This document shows, in pieces, positions 25,467 through 33,971 of a stretch of 54,106 nt of DNA. The stretch covers positions 1-54,106 of the forward strand of contig JAPLDT010000038.1 of the NCBI GenBank assembly GCA_026391315.1, in the 5' to 3' direction. The notes below the pieces were generated by a model, which worked only from the letters and a program-made list of their open reading frames with translations, searched no databases and was not told where the DNA came from. The translations under genes were made by a program, and so were the position numbers. Source of the stretch: Bacteroidia bacterium (lineage in GTDB: Bacteria > Bacteroidota > Bacteroidia > Bacteroidales > Prolixibacteraceae). Position 1 is the stretch's first letter. The number at the start of each line of letters is the position of its first letter.

Positions 25467-26309
25467 ATGAACTTAAGGAAAGCATCACCTTTATTGTTTT
25501 CGGCAATTGGTCTTTGGGCATTAACAGCTTGCGGTAATTCCAACGCTGTTAACAAACAGGCAAATTCGAGTGCAGAGATAACCCAAAGCTCACAACCAGG
25601 GCAGCCAATCGCATTGCCTCATAGCGATTCAAAAATACAGGCCGAATTAGACAAGGCTAAAAAAGAAGGGAAAGCTGTTTTTGTCGTAATAACAGGAACC
25701 GGAGTAACCGAAACCGATAAGGCAACAACAATTGCCAAAGGCGCCAATGCAATCTACAAAAATGCTACCGTTGTTCAAATGGACAGAGATGATGCCTCCA
25801 ATTCACAATTGGTAGCTGAATGGCGCTTGGCCGGAGCACCGCTTCCTCTGGTATTGGTTGTTTCTCCAAAAGGTCAATTATCAGGAGGAATGATACTCGC
25901 CCAGGCAACTTCTGAAAATATAGCTGCCCTTGTTCCATCACCCAAACTGGAAGAAGTGCAGGAAGTTATTAGCAATAAAAGACCTGTTTTTGTAGTCTTC
26001 ACAAAAAAAACATACAGCGACCGCACTGAAGTACTTCAGGCGTGCAAAGAGGCCGTAACTATATTAAAGAATAATGCTGCGATTGTTGAAGTGGATTTGG
26101 ATGACATTAAGGAAGTAAATCTTATTGACAGGCTTGAAGTGGACAAATCATCAAAGGAAACCACCACGCAAGTTGTCAATGTACAAGGACAAATTGCCGG
26201 AACTTCATCAGGTCTGCCAGATGCAGCCAAATTAGCCGCTGCAGCCATTGCACCTCCCAAAAGCGGATGCTGCCCAGGAGGAGCCGGATCCCCAGGTTGC
26301 GCTAAGTAA
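25467..26309 (+). CDS. Lipoprotein with thioredoxin-like repeats and CCPGG...GC tail
   Basis: This 280-residue protein has a signal peptide and lipobox ending LTAC (Cys22), so it should be anchored to a membrane outside the cytoplasm. Two similar segments follow, beginning KKEGKAVFVVITGTGV (about 65) and SNKRPVFVVFTKKTY (about 171), which look like thioredoxin-type domains without a CxxC motif. The C-terminus is KSGCCPGGAGSPGC (Cys268, Cys269, Cys278), a likely thiophilic metal site. I do not recognise a named family. It lies 15 bases after arsR2 and 14 bases before the ABC permease gene, so it may be the substrate-binding or receiving lipoprotein of that exporter. Confidence 0.7.
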   Translation: MNLRKASPLLFSAIGLWALTACGNSNAVNKQANSSAEITQSSQPGQPIALPHSDSKIQAELDKAKKEGKAVFVVITGTGVTETDKATTIAKGANAIYKNATVVQMDRDDASNSQLVAEWRLAGAPLPLVLVVSPKGQLSGGMILAQATSENIAALVPSPKLEEVQEVISNKRPVFVVFTKKTYSDRTEVLQACKEAVTILKNNAAIVEVDLDDIKEVNLIDRLEVDKSSKETTTQVVNVQGQIAGTSSGLPDAAKLAAAAIAPPKSGCCPGGAGSPGCAK

Positions 26310-26323
26310 ATAAGCACGAAATT

Positions 26324-27541
26324 ATGAGATTAACAGATTTAACAATAAAGGAGCTTTGGCACCGAAAATCACAACTTGTTTCGGGTTTGTTAGCCATTAC
26401 ATTGGGCATTGGTGTGATCGTTGGTATCCGTTCTTTCTCTGTTGTGTCAGAGAAAGCAGTTGCGGTGAACCTCGACAATTTGGGGGCAAATGTATTAGTA
26501 CTCCCACAAGCAGCCAGTGTTGACAACTATTATTCTGCCGATATTGATGCCCCAACTTTTCCGGAAAGCTATGTGGAAAGAATCGTTACTTCCACTTTGC
26601 CTGGTGTCGATAATTTATCACCCAAGTTAACGCGCAGGGTTAAAATCGGCAATGAAAACATTGTGTTGACAGGCATCCTTCCCAAAAGCGAGATAGCATC
26701 AAAACCTATTTGGCAGCAAGGCGGATTAGTTGCTGAAAAGGTAGCGGCAAGTTGTGCCCCTGTGCCCGGTACAGAACCTGCTAAATATCTGGATGCAAAA
26801 CTTCAGCGAAAGGGAATTGACAGTCTTGCTGCATCCGATTGCTTCGTTGGTGCAGCTGTTGCCCAAAGACTCAATGTTAAAGAAACGGGAACGCTGGTCA
26901 TCGAAGGCAAAACCTTTAGCATTGTAAAAGTACTACCCGAAACGGGAACGGTTGATGACGATCGCGTGTTTGCAAACCTGCATACGGTTCAGGCACTCTT
27001 AGCCACGGGCGAACAAATCAGCGCTATCGAGATTATGGGTTGTTGTGCCGCCATTTCCGGCGGACTTTTGGGCAAACTCAGAAATATATTGCCCGACACC
27101 CGTATTACAACCATTGGGCAAATTGTTTCCACACAAATAGAAACCAACAAAATGATGAATAAAATATCGTTGGTATTTCTCATCATCATCCTATTTGTAG
27201 GCAGCATCTCGATAGGCAATTACATCTGGGCAAACGTGAACGAACGTCGCAAAGAAATCGGAATACTCCGGATGATTGGCTACCACAAACGGCATGTGTA
27301 TTACATCCTTGTGCTTAAAGCGACCATCATTGGCCTTTTGGGCGGTATTGCGGGTTATATACTTGGAACTTTAGGCGCGATCTGGCTTGGGCCTCAATTT
27401 GCCGGAATCGAAGTCAGTCCGATTTATTTGCTGCTTCTCGTTTCAATTGCCCTTTCAATTTCCATTTCAATTTTAGGCTCAGTCATTCCTGCTTACCTGG
27501 CCGGAAAAATAGAACCATTTTCAAACATGCAGGAGGATTAA
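26324..27541 (+). CDS. FtsX/MacB-type ABC permease with periplasmic cysteines
   Basis: This 405-residue permease has the MacB/FtsX topology: one membrane helix at about 20-38, a large extracytoplasmic domain (about 40-278), then three helices (about 282-300, 325-348, 370-392) with the FtsX-domain NERRKEIGILRMIGYHKRHV. The extracytoplasmic domain contains Cys144 (ASCAPVPG), Cys173 (ASDCFVG) and the vicinal pair Cys240-Cys241 (EIMGCCAAI), unusual for this family and suited to binding As(III) or another soft metalloid. It is followed 2 bases later by its ATPase gene. MacB-like proteins move substrates from the periplasm rather than across the inner membrane, so hand-over with the lipoprotein is plausible. 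Confidence 0.82.
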   Translation: MRLTDLTIKELWHRKSQLVSGLLAITLGIGVIVGIRSFSVVSEKAVAVNLDNLGANVLVLPQAASVDNYYSADIDAPTFPESYVERIVTSTLPGVDNLSPKLTRRVKIGNENIVLTGILPKSEIASKPIWQQGGLVAEKVAASCAPVPGTEPAKYLDAKLQRKGIDSLAASDCFVGAAVAQRLNVKETGTLVIEGKTFSIVKVLPETGTVDDDRVFANLHTVQALLATGEQISAIEIMGCCAAISGGLLGKLRNILPDTRITTIGQIVSTQIETNKMMNKISLVFLIIILFVGSISIGNYIWANVNERRKEIGILRMIGYHKRHVYYILVLKATIIGLLGGIAGYILGTLGAIWLGPQFAGIEVSPIYLLLLVSIALSISISILGSVIPAYLAGKIEPFSNMQED

Positions 27542-27543
27542 TT

Positions 27544-28257
27544 ATGCTGATTCAATTAAAAAATCTTACAAAGACCTATCAACACCACGATGGAGCGGTT
27601 AATGCGGTTGACAATGTATCGCTCGATATTCCCAAAGGTTCGTTTGTAACCATCACCGGGGCTTCAGGCTCTGGCAAAACAACCTTGCTGCTGATTCTAG
27701 GTGGTTTATTACGCCCGACGTCAGGCAAAATGAGCTATAACGGCGATGAGTTGAACCTGCATAACGATGAAGAATTGGCAAATTTCCGCAGCAAACATGT
27801 CGGATTTGTGATGCAAAGTTTTGCCCTTGTACCTTATCTGACAGCTATAGAAAACATCATGATTGCCCTGAATGTGAAAAACAGCAATATGGCTGAAAAT
27901 AGGAAAAGAGCTATTGAATTGTTGGAATGGGTTGGATTGGAAGATCGTACCACTCATTATCCCAAAGAACTTTCTGCAGGGCAGCAACAGCGTGTGGCAA
28001 TAGCCCGCGCACTGGCAAACAAACCGGATTTACTACTTGCCGATGAACCCACAGGCAACCTCGATCCCGGCTTATCCGGAGAAATACTTGGCATCTTGAA
28101 AGATATCAATCAAAAACAAAAAACAACAGTTGTTATGGTTACACATAGTCCAATGGCTGCCGAATATGGTGACACAAAAATTCAGCTCAAGGATGGTAAG
28201 TTACATAACCTCGATTCCAACGGAATTAAAGTACACATGAAGGAATTAATAAACTAA
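27544..28257 (+). CDS. ABC transporter ATPase of the LolD/MacB class
   Basis: This 237-residue ATPase has all motifs: Walker [10 protein letters not shown] (39-47), Q-loop in [13 protein letters not shown], signature [15 protein letters not shown], Walker [13 protein letters not shown] and H-loop VTHSPMA. It belongs to the LolD/MacB/FtsE group that powers FtsX-type permeases. It begins 2 bases after the permease stop, so the two form one exporter. The C-terminus is slightly extended ([10 protein letters not shown]). A 96-base gap follows before arsD. Confidence 0.92.
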   Translation: MLIQLKNLTKTYQHHDGAVNAVDNVSLDIPKGSFVTITGASGSGKTTLLLILGGLLRPTSGKMSYNGDELNLHNDEELANFRSKHVGFVMQSFALVPYLTAIENIMIALNVKNSNMAENRKRAIELLEWVGLEDRTTHYPKELSAGQQQRVAIARALANKPDLLLADEPTGNLDPGLSGEILGILKDINQKQKTTVVMVTHSPMAAEYGDTKIQLKDGKLHNLDSNGIKVHMKELIN

Positions 28258-28353
28258 TTTTTCAACATGAAATACCCATGAGGAAATATTCAAACCAACT
28301 GAAAATGAATATCCGGGTATTCCATGCGACCTTAAAAAACAAATAATATACGC

Positions 28354-28698
28354 ATGAAACTCGAAATCTTTGAACCCTCACTTTGCTGCGAAAGCGGATT
28401 ATGCGGACCAGAGCCCGACAAAGTGCTTGTTGACCTGCAAAACACCATTCAATTACTGAAAAAGGCTGGTGTAGAAACCAAACGGTATGCCATTAATCAG
28501 GCTCCGGTTATGTTTGTACAAAATGCAGTTGTCAGGGATTTTATTAAGGCAAACGGACCAGGCAGACTACCACTGGCATTGCTCGACAACCAAATTATTA
28601 AAAGTGGAGGTTACCCAACAATTGATGAACTAAAAACGTTTATTCCAGCCCTAAACGGTATTGAACCTGACACCAGAATATTGGGTGTGTTCAGCTAA
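28354..28698 (+). CDS. arsD: Arsenic metallochaperone ArsD
   Basis: This 114-residue protein begins KLEIFEPSLCCESGLCGPEP, carrying the three essential ArsD cysteines as Cys11, Cys12 and Cys17 (Cys12-13-18 in the E. coli plasmid protein). The thioredoxin-like fold continues with YAINQAPVMFVQN and LPLALLDNQIIKSGGYPT. The C-terminal cysteine pairs of the plasmid ArsD are absent, as in many family members. ArsD hands As(III) to ArsA, whose gene follows after one intervening small gene. It may also act as a weak repressor. Confidence 0.95.
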   Translation: MKLEIFEPSLCCESGLCGPEPDKVLVDLQNTIQLLKKAGVETKRYAINQAPVMFVQNAVVRDFIKANGPGRLPLALLDNQIIKSGGYPTIDELKTFIPALNGIEPDTRILGVFS

Positions 28699-28708
28699 TA
28701 AATGCAAA

Positions 28709-29023
28709 ATGGGAACAAAACAGATCTTGGTAGAACTTTTCACAATCCCTCAGGCAGCTTGTAACTCGGGAAAAGCAAACTGGACTCAGACAGGAGAATT
28801 GGTGAAAACTCAACTCGTAACCAGGTTTGGAAAGGCCATTGAATTCAGGCACATCGAATTCATGTCCGAACAATGGTTTGAGAATCAGAAAGCCCAGGAA
28901 ATGCTTGAAAATAGCGAAGTAAATTTTCCTTTCGTATTGGTGGATAGAGAAATCGCCAGCGCCGACAAAAAGATCAATCTATCCGGGATAAGCCGGGCGA
29001 TACAATTGAAAATAGTGCAATGA
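28709..29023 (+). CDS. Small ArsD-like protein between arsD and arsA
   Basis: This 104-residue protein has an ArsD/thioredoxin-like order of elements: a first strand QILVELFTIP, a cysteine in the following loop (AACNSGKANW, Cys18), a helix ending TRFGKAIEFRHIEF, and a later strand with FPFVLVDREIASAD. It has one cysteine, not three, and no CxxC. The ATG at 28709 is preferred; a longer start at 28661 would overlap arsD. Its last four bases overlap the arsA start (ATGA), suggesting a tight link with ArsA. I do not recognise a named family; a divergent second metallochaperone is a reasonable guess. Confidence 0.6.
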   Translation: MGTKQILVELFTIPQAACNSGKANWTQTGELVKTQLVTRFGKAIEFRHIEFMSEQWFENQKAQEMLENSEVNFPFVLVDREIASADKKINLSGISRAIQLKIVQ

Positions 29024-30834
29024 CACAATATATATTCTTTTCAGGAAAAGGTGGAGTTGGTAAAACAACGATGGCTGCGACAACAGCAATTTATCAATCG
29101 GGCAAAGGCAAACGCACATTACTGGTTTCGACCGACCCGGCAGGAAACCTGGGCGATATTTTTGAACATAAAATTGGCGTTGAGCCTGTTCTGGTTTCAC
29201 CCAATCTGTCAGTTGCCCAAATGGATTCTGATGCCATAACCGATGCTTACAAAAACCGGATGCTCGAACCACTTTCTGCCATTCTTGACGAACTGGCGCT
29301 GGCACAGGTTAAGGAAGAGTTTAACGGAGGTTGCACGGTGGAGATTGCCACATTCGATAAGTTTACTGATTTTCTGGGTGATGAAACTTATGACCTGATT
29401 GTGTTTGATACCGCTCCAACGGGCCATACACTCCGATTGATGACTTTGCCAAACGAATGGGATAAATACATCAAGAAAAGTTCGGAAGGAAGTGGGCAAA
29501 CCTGTATCGGCCCTGTTTCGCAGATTGAGGGTGCTAGGGCAAAATACGGACATGCAGTTCAGATGATGCAGGATGCCAGCCGCACCAAAGTATATTTGGT
29601 CAGTCGTCCCGAAAAAACCTCAGTTTACGAAACTCTTCGGGCACGTACAGAGCTTGAAAAAACCGGAATCCATAACTTTCACCTTATTATCAACGGTGTA
29701 TATCCCAATCATGGTGCAACTTCAGGCATTTTCGGAAAGTTGGCCGAAAATCAAAAAATCTATATTAATGAACTTCGAAGCAAATTTCCTGACGACACCT
29801 CCGAGGTGCCTATGCAGCAATCGGAAGTAAAGGGTGCCGGTAATATTGCATTGTTGGGACAAATTGCTTTTGAGAAGAAAGTTGCGACTTTGCAAAGTGG
29901 CTTTGCCAAAAGTGAACCATTTAACGAGTTTGCATCTGTTGAAACGCTGACCCAATTACTGGAAAAGAAAAATCACAGCCGTATCGCAATTCTCACAGGA
30001 AAAGGAGGAGTTGGAAAAACAGTAACAGCCTGCACTGTGGCCATGAAGTTGGCTGAGAAAGGTAAAACCCTGCTTTTTACCACCGACCCGGCAGCCCATA
30101 TTGGGCAAGTACTCGAAACCAATGTTACCCATATTCCTGTAAATGTAACAGGTAACCTGTGGGCCGTAAACATCGACCAGAAAGAAGCGGTTGAAGAATA
30201 TCGCCGCAAAATACTAGACGATGCAAAGGCAACCGGCTATACGGCGGAATTGATCGATGCACTCGCGGAAGAACTTGAATCACCCTGCACCGAAGAGATC
30301 GCCATTTTCGAGCAATTTGCCAATCTCCTCAATGAACCCGAATGGGATTATTTTGTATTGGACACAGCTCCAACCGGACATACTTTGCGCCTTTTGGAGC
30401 TGCCTTTTGAATACAAGAAGCAGCTCGACATGAAGCTGAAAGGAAGCATTGATTCCGCAATTACCGAAAATGCAGGAGGTGCTAGTTCTAAAATTGAAAA
30501 CTTAATTACCAGGCTGAAAGATCCGGAGGAAGCGACGTTCCTGTTGGTTGCTTATCCCGAATTCACTCCGCTACATGAAAGTTTCCGTGCCATGAAAGAT
30601 TTGGAAAGGGTTGGCATTCGGGCGCAGGGCGTATTTTTGAACCATATCCTGAATGAACAGGATTGTACCGATGATTTTTCGATGGAACGGTGGAAGCTTC
30701 AGCAACATTATTTACATCAGGCTTCTGAAATATATCATCCAAAACCACTATTTTCAATACCGCTTCAATCTTCCGAAATTATTGGCATTAAACAGGTAAA
30801 AGCGCTTTCAGAATTGATTTTCAACAAAAAATAA
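29020..30834 (+). CDS. arsA: Arsenite-transporting ATPase ArsA (two-domain)
   Basis: This 604-residue protein has two homologous ATPase halves, with P-loops SGKGGVGKTT (8-17) and TGKGGVGKTV, and DTAPTGHTLRL in each half. Three conserved As(III)-binding cysteines are present: Cys105 (GGCTVEIA) and Cys162 (GQTCIGP) in the first half and one in ESPCTEEIA of the second, corresponding to Cys113, 172 and 422 of the plasmid protein. ArsA energises an arsenite permease. The usual partner is ArsB; here only ACR3 is encoded in the island. It overlaps the preceding small gene by 4 bases and is followed 17 bases later by an IscA-like gene. Confidence 0.96.
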   Translation: MTQYIFFSGKGGVGKTTMAATTAIYQSGKGKRTLLVSTDPAGNLGDIFEHKIGVEPVLVSPNLSVAQMDSDAITDAYKNRMLEPLSAILDELALAQVKEEFNGGCTVEIATFDKFTDFLGDETYDLIVFDTAPTGHTLRLMTLPNEWDKYIKKSSEGSGQTCIGPVSQIEGARAKYGHAVQMMQDASRTKVYLVSRPEKTSVYETLRARTELEKTGIHNFHLIINGVYPNHGATSGIFGKLAENQKIYINELRSKFPDDTSEVPMQQSEVKGAGNIALLGQIAFEKKVATLQSGFAKSEPFNEFASVETLTQLLEKKNHSRIAILTGKGGVGKTVTACTVAMKLAEKGKTLLFTTDPAAHIGQVLETNVTHIPVNVTGNLWAVNIDQKEAVEEYRRKILDDAKATGYTAELIDALAEELESPCTEEIAIFEQFANLLNEPEWDYFVLDTAPTGHTLRLLELPFEYKKQLDMKLKGSIDSAITENAGGASSKIENLITRLKDPEEATFLLVAYPEFTPLHESFRAMKDLERVGIRAQGVFLNHILNEQDCTDDFSMERWKLQQHYLHQASEIYHPKPLFSIPLQSSEIIGIKQVKALSELIFNKK

Positions 30835-30851
30835 CTTTAAAAATTAACATC

Positions 30852-31139
30852 ATGAATATTACAGAACAAGCAGCAAACGAATTGAAAATGGTTCTTGATG
30901 AATTTAATAAACCAGGCGCCGGCATTCACGTTTTTAGCACACAAGGTTGTTGTGGGCCATCTATCCAAATGGATGTTGCTACTCACATTGGGAATGGAGA
31001 AACAGTGATTTCGCTTGAAGGAATTGATTTTTTTGTATCCAACGATTTGTTGACAAAACTGGCGGATGTAACCATTGAATACAGATCGAATACATTCCGT
31101 TTAGCCGGACTTCAAAAGACCAGCAGCGGTTGTTGCTAG
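30852..31139 (+). CDS. IscA/HesB-like protein with CC motifs
   Basis: This 95-residue protein has the A-type scaffold fold (MNITEQAANELKMVLDEF...GIHVFSTQGC; DFFVSNDLLTKL). In IscA the ligands are one cysteine after the first strand and a CGC near the end; here the positions read GCCGPS (Cys33, Cys34) and a terminal SSGCC (Cys94, Cys95). Two vicinal cysteine pairs resemble arsenic sites such as that of ArsD more than a normal Fe-S scaffold. It lies in the arsA-arsC interval. An As(III) carrier or an Fe-S repair protein for arsenic stress are both possible. Confidence 0.75.
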   Translation: MNITEQAANELKMVLDEFNKPGAGIHVFSTQGCCGPSIQMDVATHIGNGETVISLEGIDFFVSNDLLTKLADVTIEYRSNTFRLAGLQKTSSGCC

Positions 31140-31216
31140 TAAAACATTTAATCCAGAATAAGAAATATTGTATTTAGGTGGAATGCTTTCAGAAATAAAC
31201 TCGAACTCTAGTAGCG

Positions 31217-31414
31217 ATGAAGGTATTGGTAAACTATGTGATCCAGGATGTAATATATCATTCTCATCATTCAGAGACACTTGAATTTGAAGGTCCACCC
31301 TATAGCTGTAATTCAGACCCTCCTGTTTATGATGTAATGAAATGGGTGGACGAGAAACAAAATACACTCTCCCAAGAACGGAAAATTGTTATACTGAGTA
31401 TGTACAAAATTTGA
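31217..31414 (+). CDS. Small open frame between IscA-like gene and arsC1
   Basis: A 65-codon frame from ATG 31217 reads MKVLVNYVIQDVIYHSHHSE and ends in RKIVILSMYKI. It fills the otherwise empty 289 bases between its neighbours and is on the operon strand, but no family is recognised and no clear ribosome site is seen. Its single cysteine is in the YSCNSDPP segment. It may be real or chance. Confidence 0.4.
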   Translation: MKVLVNYVIQDVIYHSHHSETLEFEGPPYSCNSDPPVYDVMKWVDEKQNTLSQERKIVILSMYKI

Positions 31415-31428
31415 ATAAGCCAGGATAA

Positions 31429-31863
31429 ATGAAAGTGCTTATTATTTGCAGGGCCAATAGTTGTCGAAGCCAAATGGCTGAAGCAATCCTAAAAAGGCTC
31501 GATCCTGATTTAATAGTCGAGTCTGTCGGGCCAGAACCAGCAGAAGTAGTCCACCCTTTAACCATTCAGGCAATGGCTGAAATCGGGATTGATATTTCAC
31601 AATCATCAACAACAAATATTAATCAATTTTTAAACGAAGATTGGGATTTTGTAATTACGGTTTGCGATATTGCAAAGGAATCATGCCCTGCATTTTTGGG
31701 AAATGTCAAAAATTCAATTTACCTGAAGTTTGCAGATCCTTTGGCCTATGAGGGCGATGATGAGTTCCTTTTAAAATTGATCAGAACTACCAGAGCCCAA
31801 ATAATAACCGTATTTGAAGATTTTTATAATGAATTCATAAATCAAGAACCTCAAAAAAATTAG
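31429..31863 (+). CDS. arsC: Arsenate reductase, LMW-phosphatase type (copy 1)
   Basis: This 144-residue protein has the low-molecular-weight phosphatase P-loop CRANSCR (Cys7-x5-Arg13) at the N-terminus, and a second redox pair Cys79 and Cys86 ([13 protein letters not shown]). This matches the thioredoxin-coupled ArsC mechanism, in which three cysteines relay a disulfide during reduction of arsenate to arsenite. Cys12, inside the P-loop, is also present. The loop has Arg8-Ala9 rather than the usual Thr-Gly. It is the first of three neighbouring copies, 4 bases before copy 2. Confidence 0.87.
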   Translation: MKVLIICRANSCRSQMAEAILKRLDPDLIVESVGPEPAEVVHPLTIQAMAEIGIDISQSSTTNINQFLNEDWDFVITVCDIAKESCPAFLGNVKNSIYLKFADPLAYEGDDEFLLKLIRTTRAQIITVFEDFYNEFINQEPQKN

Positions 31864-31867
31864 GAGT

Positions 31868-32302
31868 ATGGTAAAGGTGTTATTTATATGTGTACATAAT
31901 TCGGCACGAAGCCAAATGGCAGAGGCATTTCTCAACCAGATTGGGGGTGATCGGTTTTACGCAGAAAGCGCAGGGTTTGAACCGGGAGCACTAAATCCTT
32001 TGGTTGTAGAAGCGATGGCTGAAACAGGAATCGATATATCTATGAAACAGTCCAAGGAAATTTTTGATCTTTATCGTCAAGGACGCTCATATAACTATGT
32101 CATATCGGTTTGTGATGAAGCCCATGCCGAAAAATGCCCCATTTTCCCAGGATTATCGAAACGATTGGTGTGGTCATTTGAAGATCCTTCATCGTTTACC
32201 GGATCAAAAGAAGAACAAATGGAGAAGGTTAGAATCTTAAGAGACAAGATCAAATCAGAAATTGAGAATTTTAATAAAAACTATGAAGAAATTGAATTTT
32301 AA
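31868..32302 (+). CDS. arsC: Arsenate reductase, LMW-phosphatase type (copy 2)
   Basis: This 144-residue protein has the P-loop CVHNSAR (Cys8-x5-Arg14), the form common in classical thioredoxin-linked ArsC proteins, and a Cys82/Cys90 pair in [13 protein letters not shown], one residue further apart than in copies 1 and 3. The rest follows the family ([34 protein letters not shown]). It differs clearly from the other two copies, so it is not a recent duplicate. It ends 10 bases before the start of copy 3. Confidence 0.93.
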   Translation: MVKVLFICVHNSARSQMAEAFLNQIGGDRFYAESAGFEPGALNPLVVEAMAETGIDISMKQSKEIFDLYRQGRSYNYVISVCDEAHAEKCPIFPGLSKRLVWSFEDPSSFTGSKEEQMEKVRILRDKIKSEIENFNKNYEEIEF

Positions 32303-32312
32303 TAAATACAAA

Positions 32313-32741
32313 ATGAAAGTATTAATTCTTTGCACAGGCAATAGTTGCCGCAGCCAAATGGCACATGGGTTCTTACAATCGTTCGATCCGAGCATCACTG
32401 TTTGTTCAGCGGGAACCGAAGCATCGGGAAAGTTGAACCCAAAAGCAGTTGCTGCTATGAAAGAGATCGGCATTGATATCAGTCACCACACTTCAGATTC
32501 CGTTGATTTGTACCTGGATCAGGAATGGGATTACGTAATCACGGTTTGCGGTGGGGCCAACGAAAACTGTCCTGCTTTCCTTGGGAAAGTAAAACACCGC
32601 CTGCACATTGGTTTTGATGATCCTTCACATGCCGTTGGTACTGATAAATTTATCTGGAGCGAATATATTCGTGTACGAGATGAAATCAAGGAGGGGTTTT
32701 ATCAATTCTATCTGGAAAATATCAAAAATAAAATACCATGA
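32313..32741 (+). CDS. arsC: Arsenate reductase, LMW-phosphatase type (copy 3)
   Basis: This 142-residue protein has the P-loop CTGNSCR (Cys7-x5-Arg13) and the pair Cys79 and Cys86 (VITVCGGANENCP), the standard layout for thioredoxin-coupled arsenate reductase. The ATG at 32313 is chosen because the conserved [17 protein letters not shown] begins there; an upstream in-frame start would overlap copy 2. It is more similar to copy 1 than to copy 2. Its last 4 bases overlap the start of the DUF3147 gene. Confidence 0.93.
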   Translation: MKVLILCTGNSCRSQMAHGFLQSFDPSITVCSAGTEASGKLNPKAVAAMKEIGIDISHHTSDSVDLYLDQEWDYVITVCGGANENCPAFLGKVKHRLHIGFDDPSHAVGTDKFIWSEYIRVRDEIKEGFYQFYLENIKNKIP

Positions 32742-33088
32742 TTTACTACATTATCAAGGTGTTACTCTCATCGGTGACAATTGTCGCTATTTCCGAAATT
32801 TCCAAACGAAGCACATTGGCAGGCAGTATTTTGGCTTCAATTCCGATTGTCTCCTTGTTAGCCTTTATATGGATGTACATCGATACAAAAGATACCGCAA
32901 AAATTGCCGGTCTATCTCAGGGTATCTTCTGGCTGGTGATTCCATCGCTGCTATTCTTTATCCTGTTTCCGGTTTTGCTGAAGAAAAACGTCGAATTTTG
33001 GGTTTCGCTTGGTATATCGCTGACAATAATGGTCGTAGGATATTTTATCATGTTGTTTATCTTAAAAAAATCTGGCATAAACATTTAG
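32738..33088 (+). CDS. DUF3147-family membrane protein
   Basis: This 116-residue protein has four predicted membrane segments and the family pattern EISKRSTLAGSILASIPIVS near the N-terminus. DUF3147 proteins have no established function. It overlaps arsC copy 3 by 4 bases (ATGA) and sits 12 bases before arsM, so it is firmly inside the arsenic operon. It contains no cysteine, which argues against direct As(III) binding. Confidence 0.8.
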   Translation: MIYYIIKVLLSSVTIVAISEISKRSTLAGSILASIPIVSLLAFIWMYIDTKDTAKIAGLSQGIFWLVIPSLLFFILFPVLLKKNVEFWVSLGISLTIMVVGYFIMLFILKKSGINI

Positions 33089-33100
33089 AAAATATTAATC

Positions 33101-33919
33101 ATGGAAAAAGATTTAAAGCTGATTGTAAAGGAAAAATATGGGGCCATTGCCAAACAAAGTCTATTATTAAACCAGACATCTTGCTGTGGAACTTCAGGTT
33201 GCTGTGGTGATCTGGAGATCAGCATGATTGGCAACGAATACCGAAATATTGAAGGACATCACCAGGAAGCAGATTTGGGATTAGGCTGTGGCATTCCAAC
33301 CCAGTTTGCAGCCATCAAAACTGGCGACCATGTTCTTGATTTGGGTAGTGGCGCCGGTAACGATTGTTTTGTAGTAAGAGCTATTGTTGGGGATAAGGGA
33401 AAGGTAACCGGCCTTGATTTTACAGAGGCGATGATTGAGAAAGCAATTATCAACAACAAAACGCTAGGCTATATCAATGTGGAATTTGTCCAAGGTGATA
33501 TTGAAGATATGCCACTTCCTGATAGTAGCTTTGACGTAGTTGTTTCAAATTGTGTATTAAATCTGGTTCCGGATAAAGAAAAAGCCTTTGCTGAGATTAT
33601 GCGTGTATTAAAACCTGGAGGTCATTTTTGCATTTCTGATGTGGTTCTAAAAGGTACACTACCCGAAAAATTCAGAAATGACATGGAGATGTATGTGGGA
33701 TGTGTATCCGGAGCCATAAAGGAAAGTGAATATTTAGGCATTATACGCAAACAGGGCTTTCGAAATATAATAACGCACAAGATTAAACAAATATCAATTC
33801 CCCTCAATGTACTCGAAAAATATGTAACCCGAAAAGAATTAGATGAATTCTGGTTTGGTGAAAGAGGGATATTCAGTATTACAGTTTCAGGATATAAACC
33901 AAACCAATTCGACTATTAA
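33101..33919 (+). CDS. arsM: Arsenite S-adenosylmethionine methyltransferase ArsM
   Basis: This 272-residue class I methyltransferase has motif I VLDLGSGAGNDCF (78-90) and the ArsM signature LGLGCGIPTQFA. The As(III)-binding cysteines correspond to Cys63 (GLGCGIP), Cys151 (VSNCVLNL) and Cys201 (YVGCVSGA). The N-terminal TSCCGTSGCCGD (27-36) adds two vicinal pairs, also typical of bacterial ArsM. It converts arsenite to methylated arsenicals; the trivalent products are toxic and would be exported by the ArsP-type permease in the same island. A 52-base gap follows before acr3. Confidence 0.95.
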   Translation: MEKDLKLIVKEKYGAIAKQSLLLNQTSCCGTSGCCGDLEISMIGNEYRNIEGHHQEADLGLGCGIPTQFAAIKTGDHVLDLGSGAGNDCFVVRAIVGDKGKVTGLDFTEAMIEKAIINNKTLGYINVEFVQGDIEDMPLPDSSFDVVVSNCVLNLVPDKEKAFAEIMRVLKPGGHFCISDVVLKGTLPEKFRNDMEMYVGCVSGAIKESEYLGIIRKQGFRNIITHKIKQISIPLNVLEKYVTRKELDEFWFGERGIFSITVSGYKPNQFDY

Positions 33920-33971
33920 TTAATTCGATAATGATGATCGATTTCAATTTACATTTTCAAATTATTTTACT

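Noticed and set aside
28258-28353. Possible hairpin ATACCC...GGGTAT between the ABC ATPase and arsD
   Set aside because: The arms are short and widely spaced with no T-run, so neither a terminator nor an attenuator can be supported.
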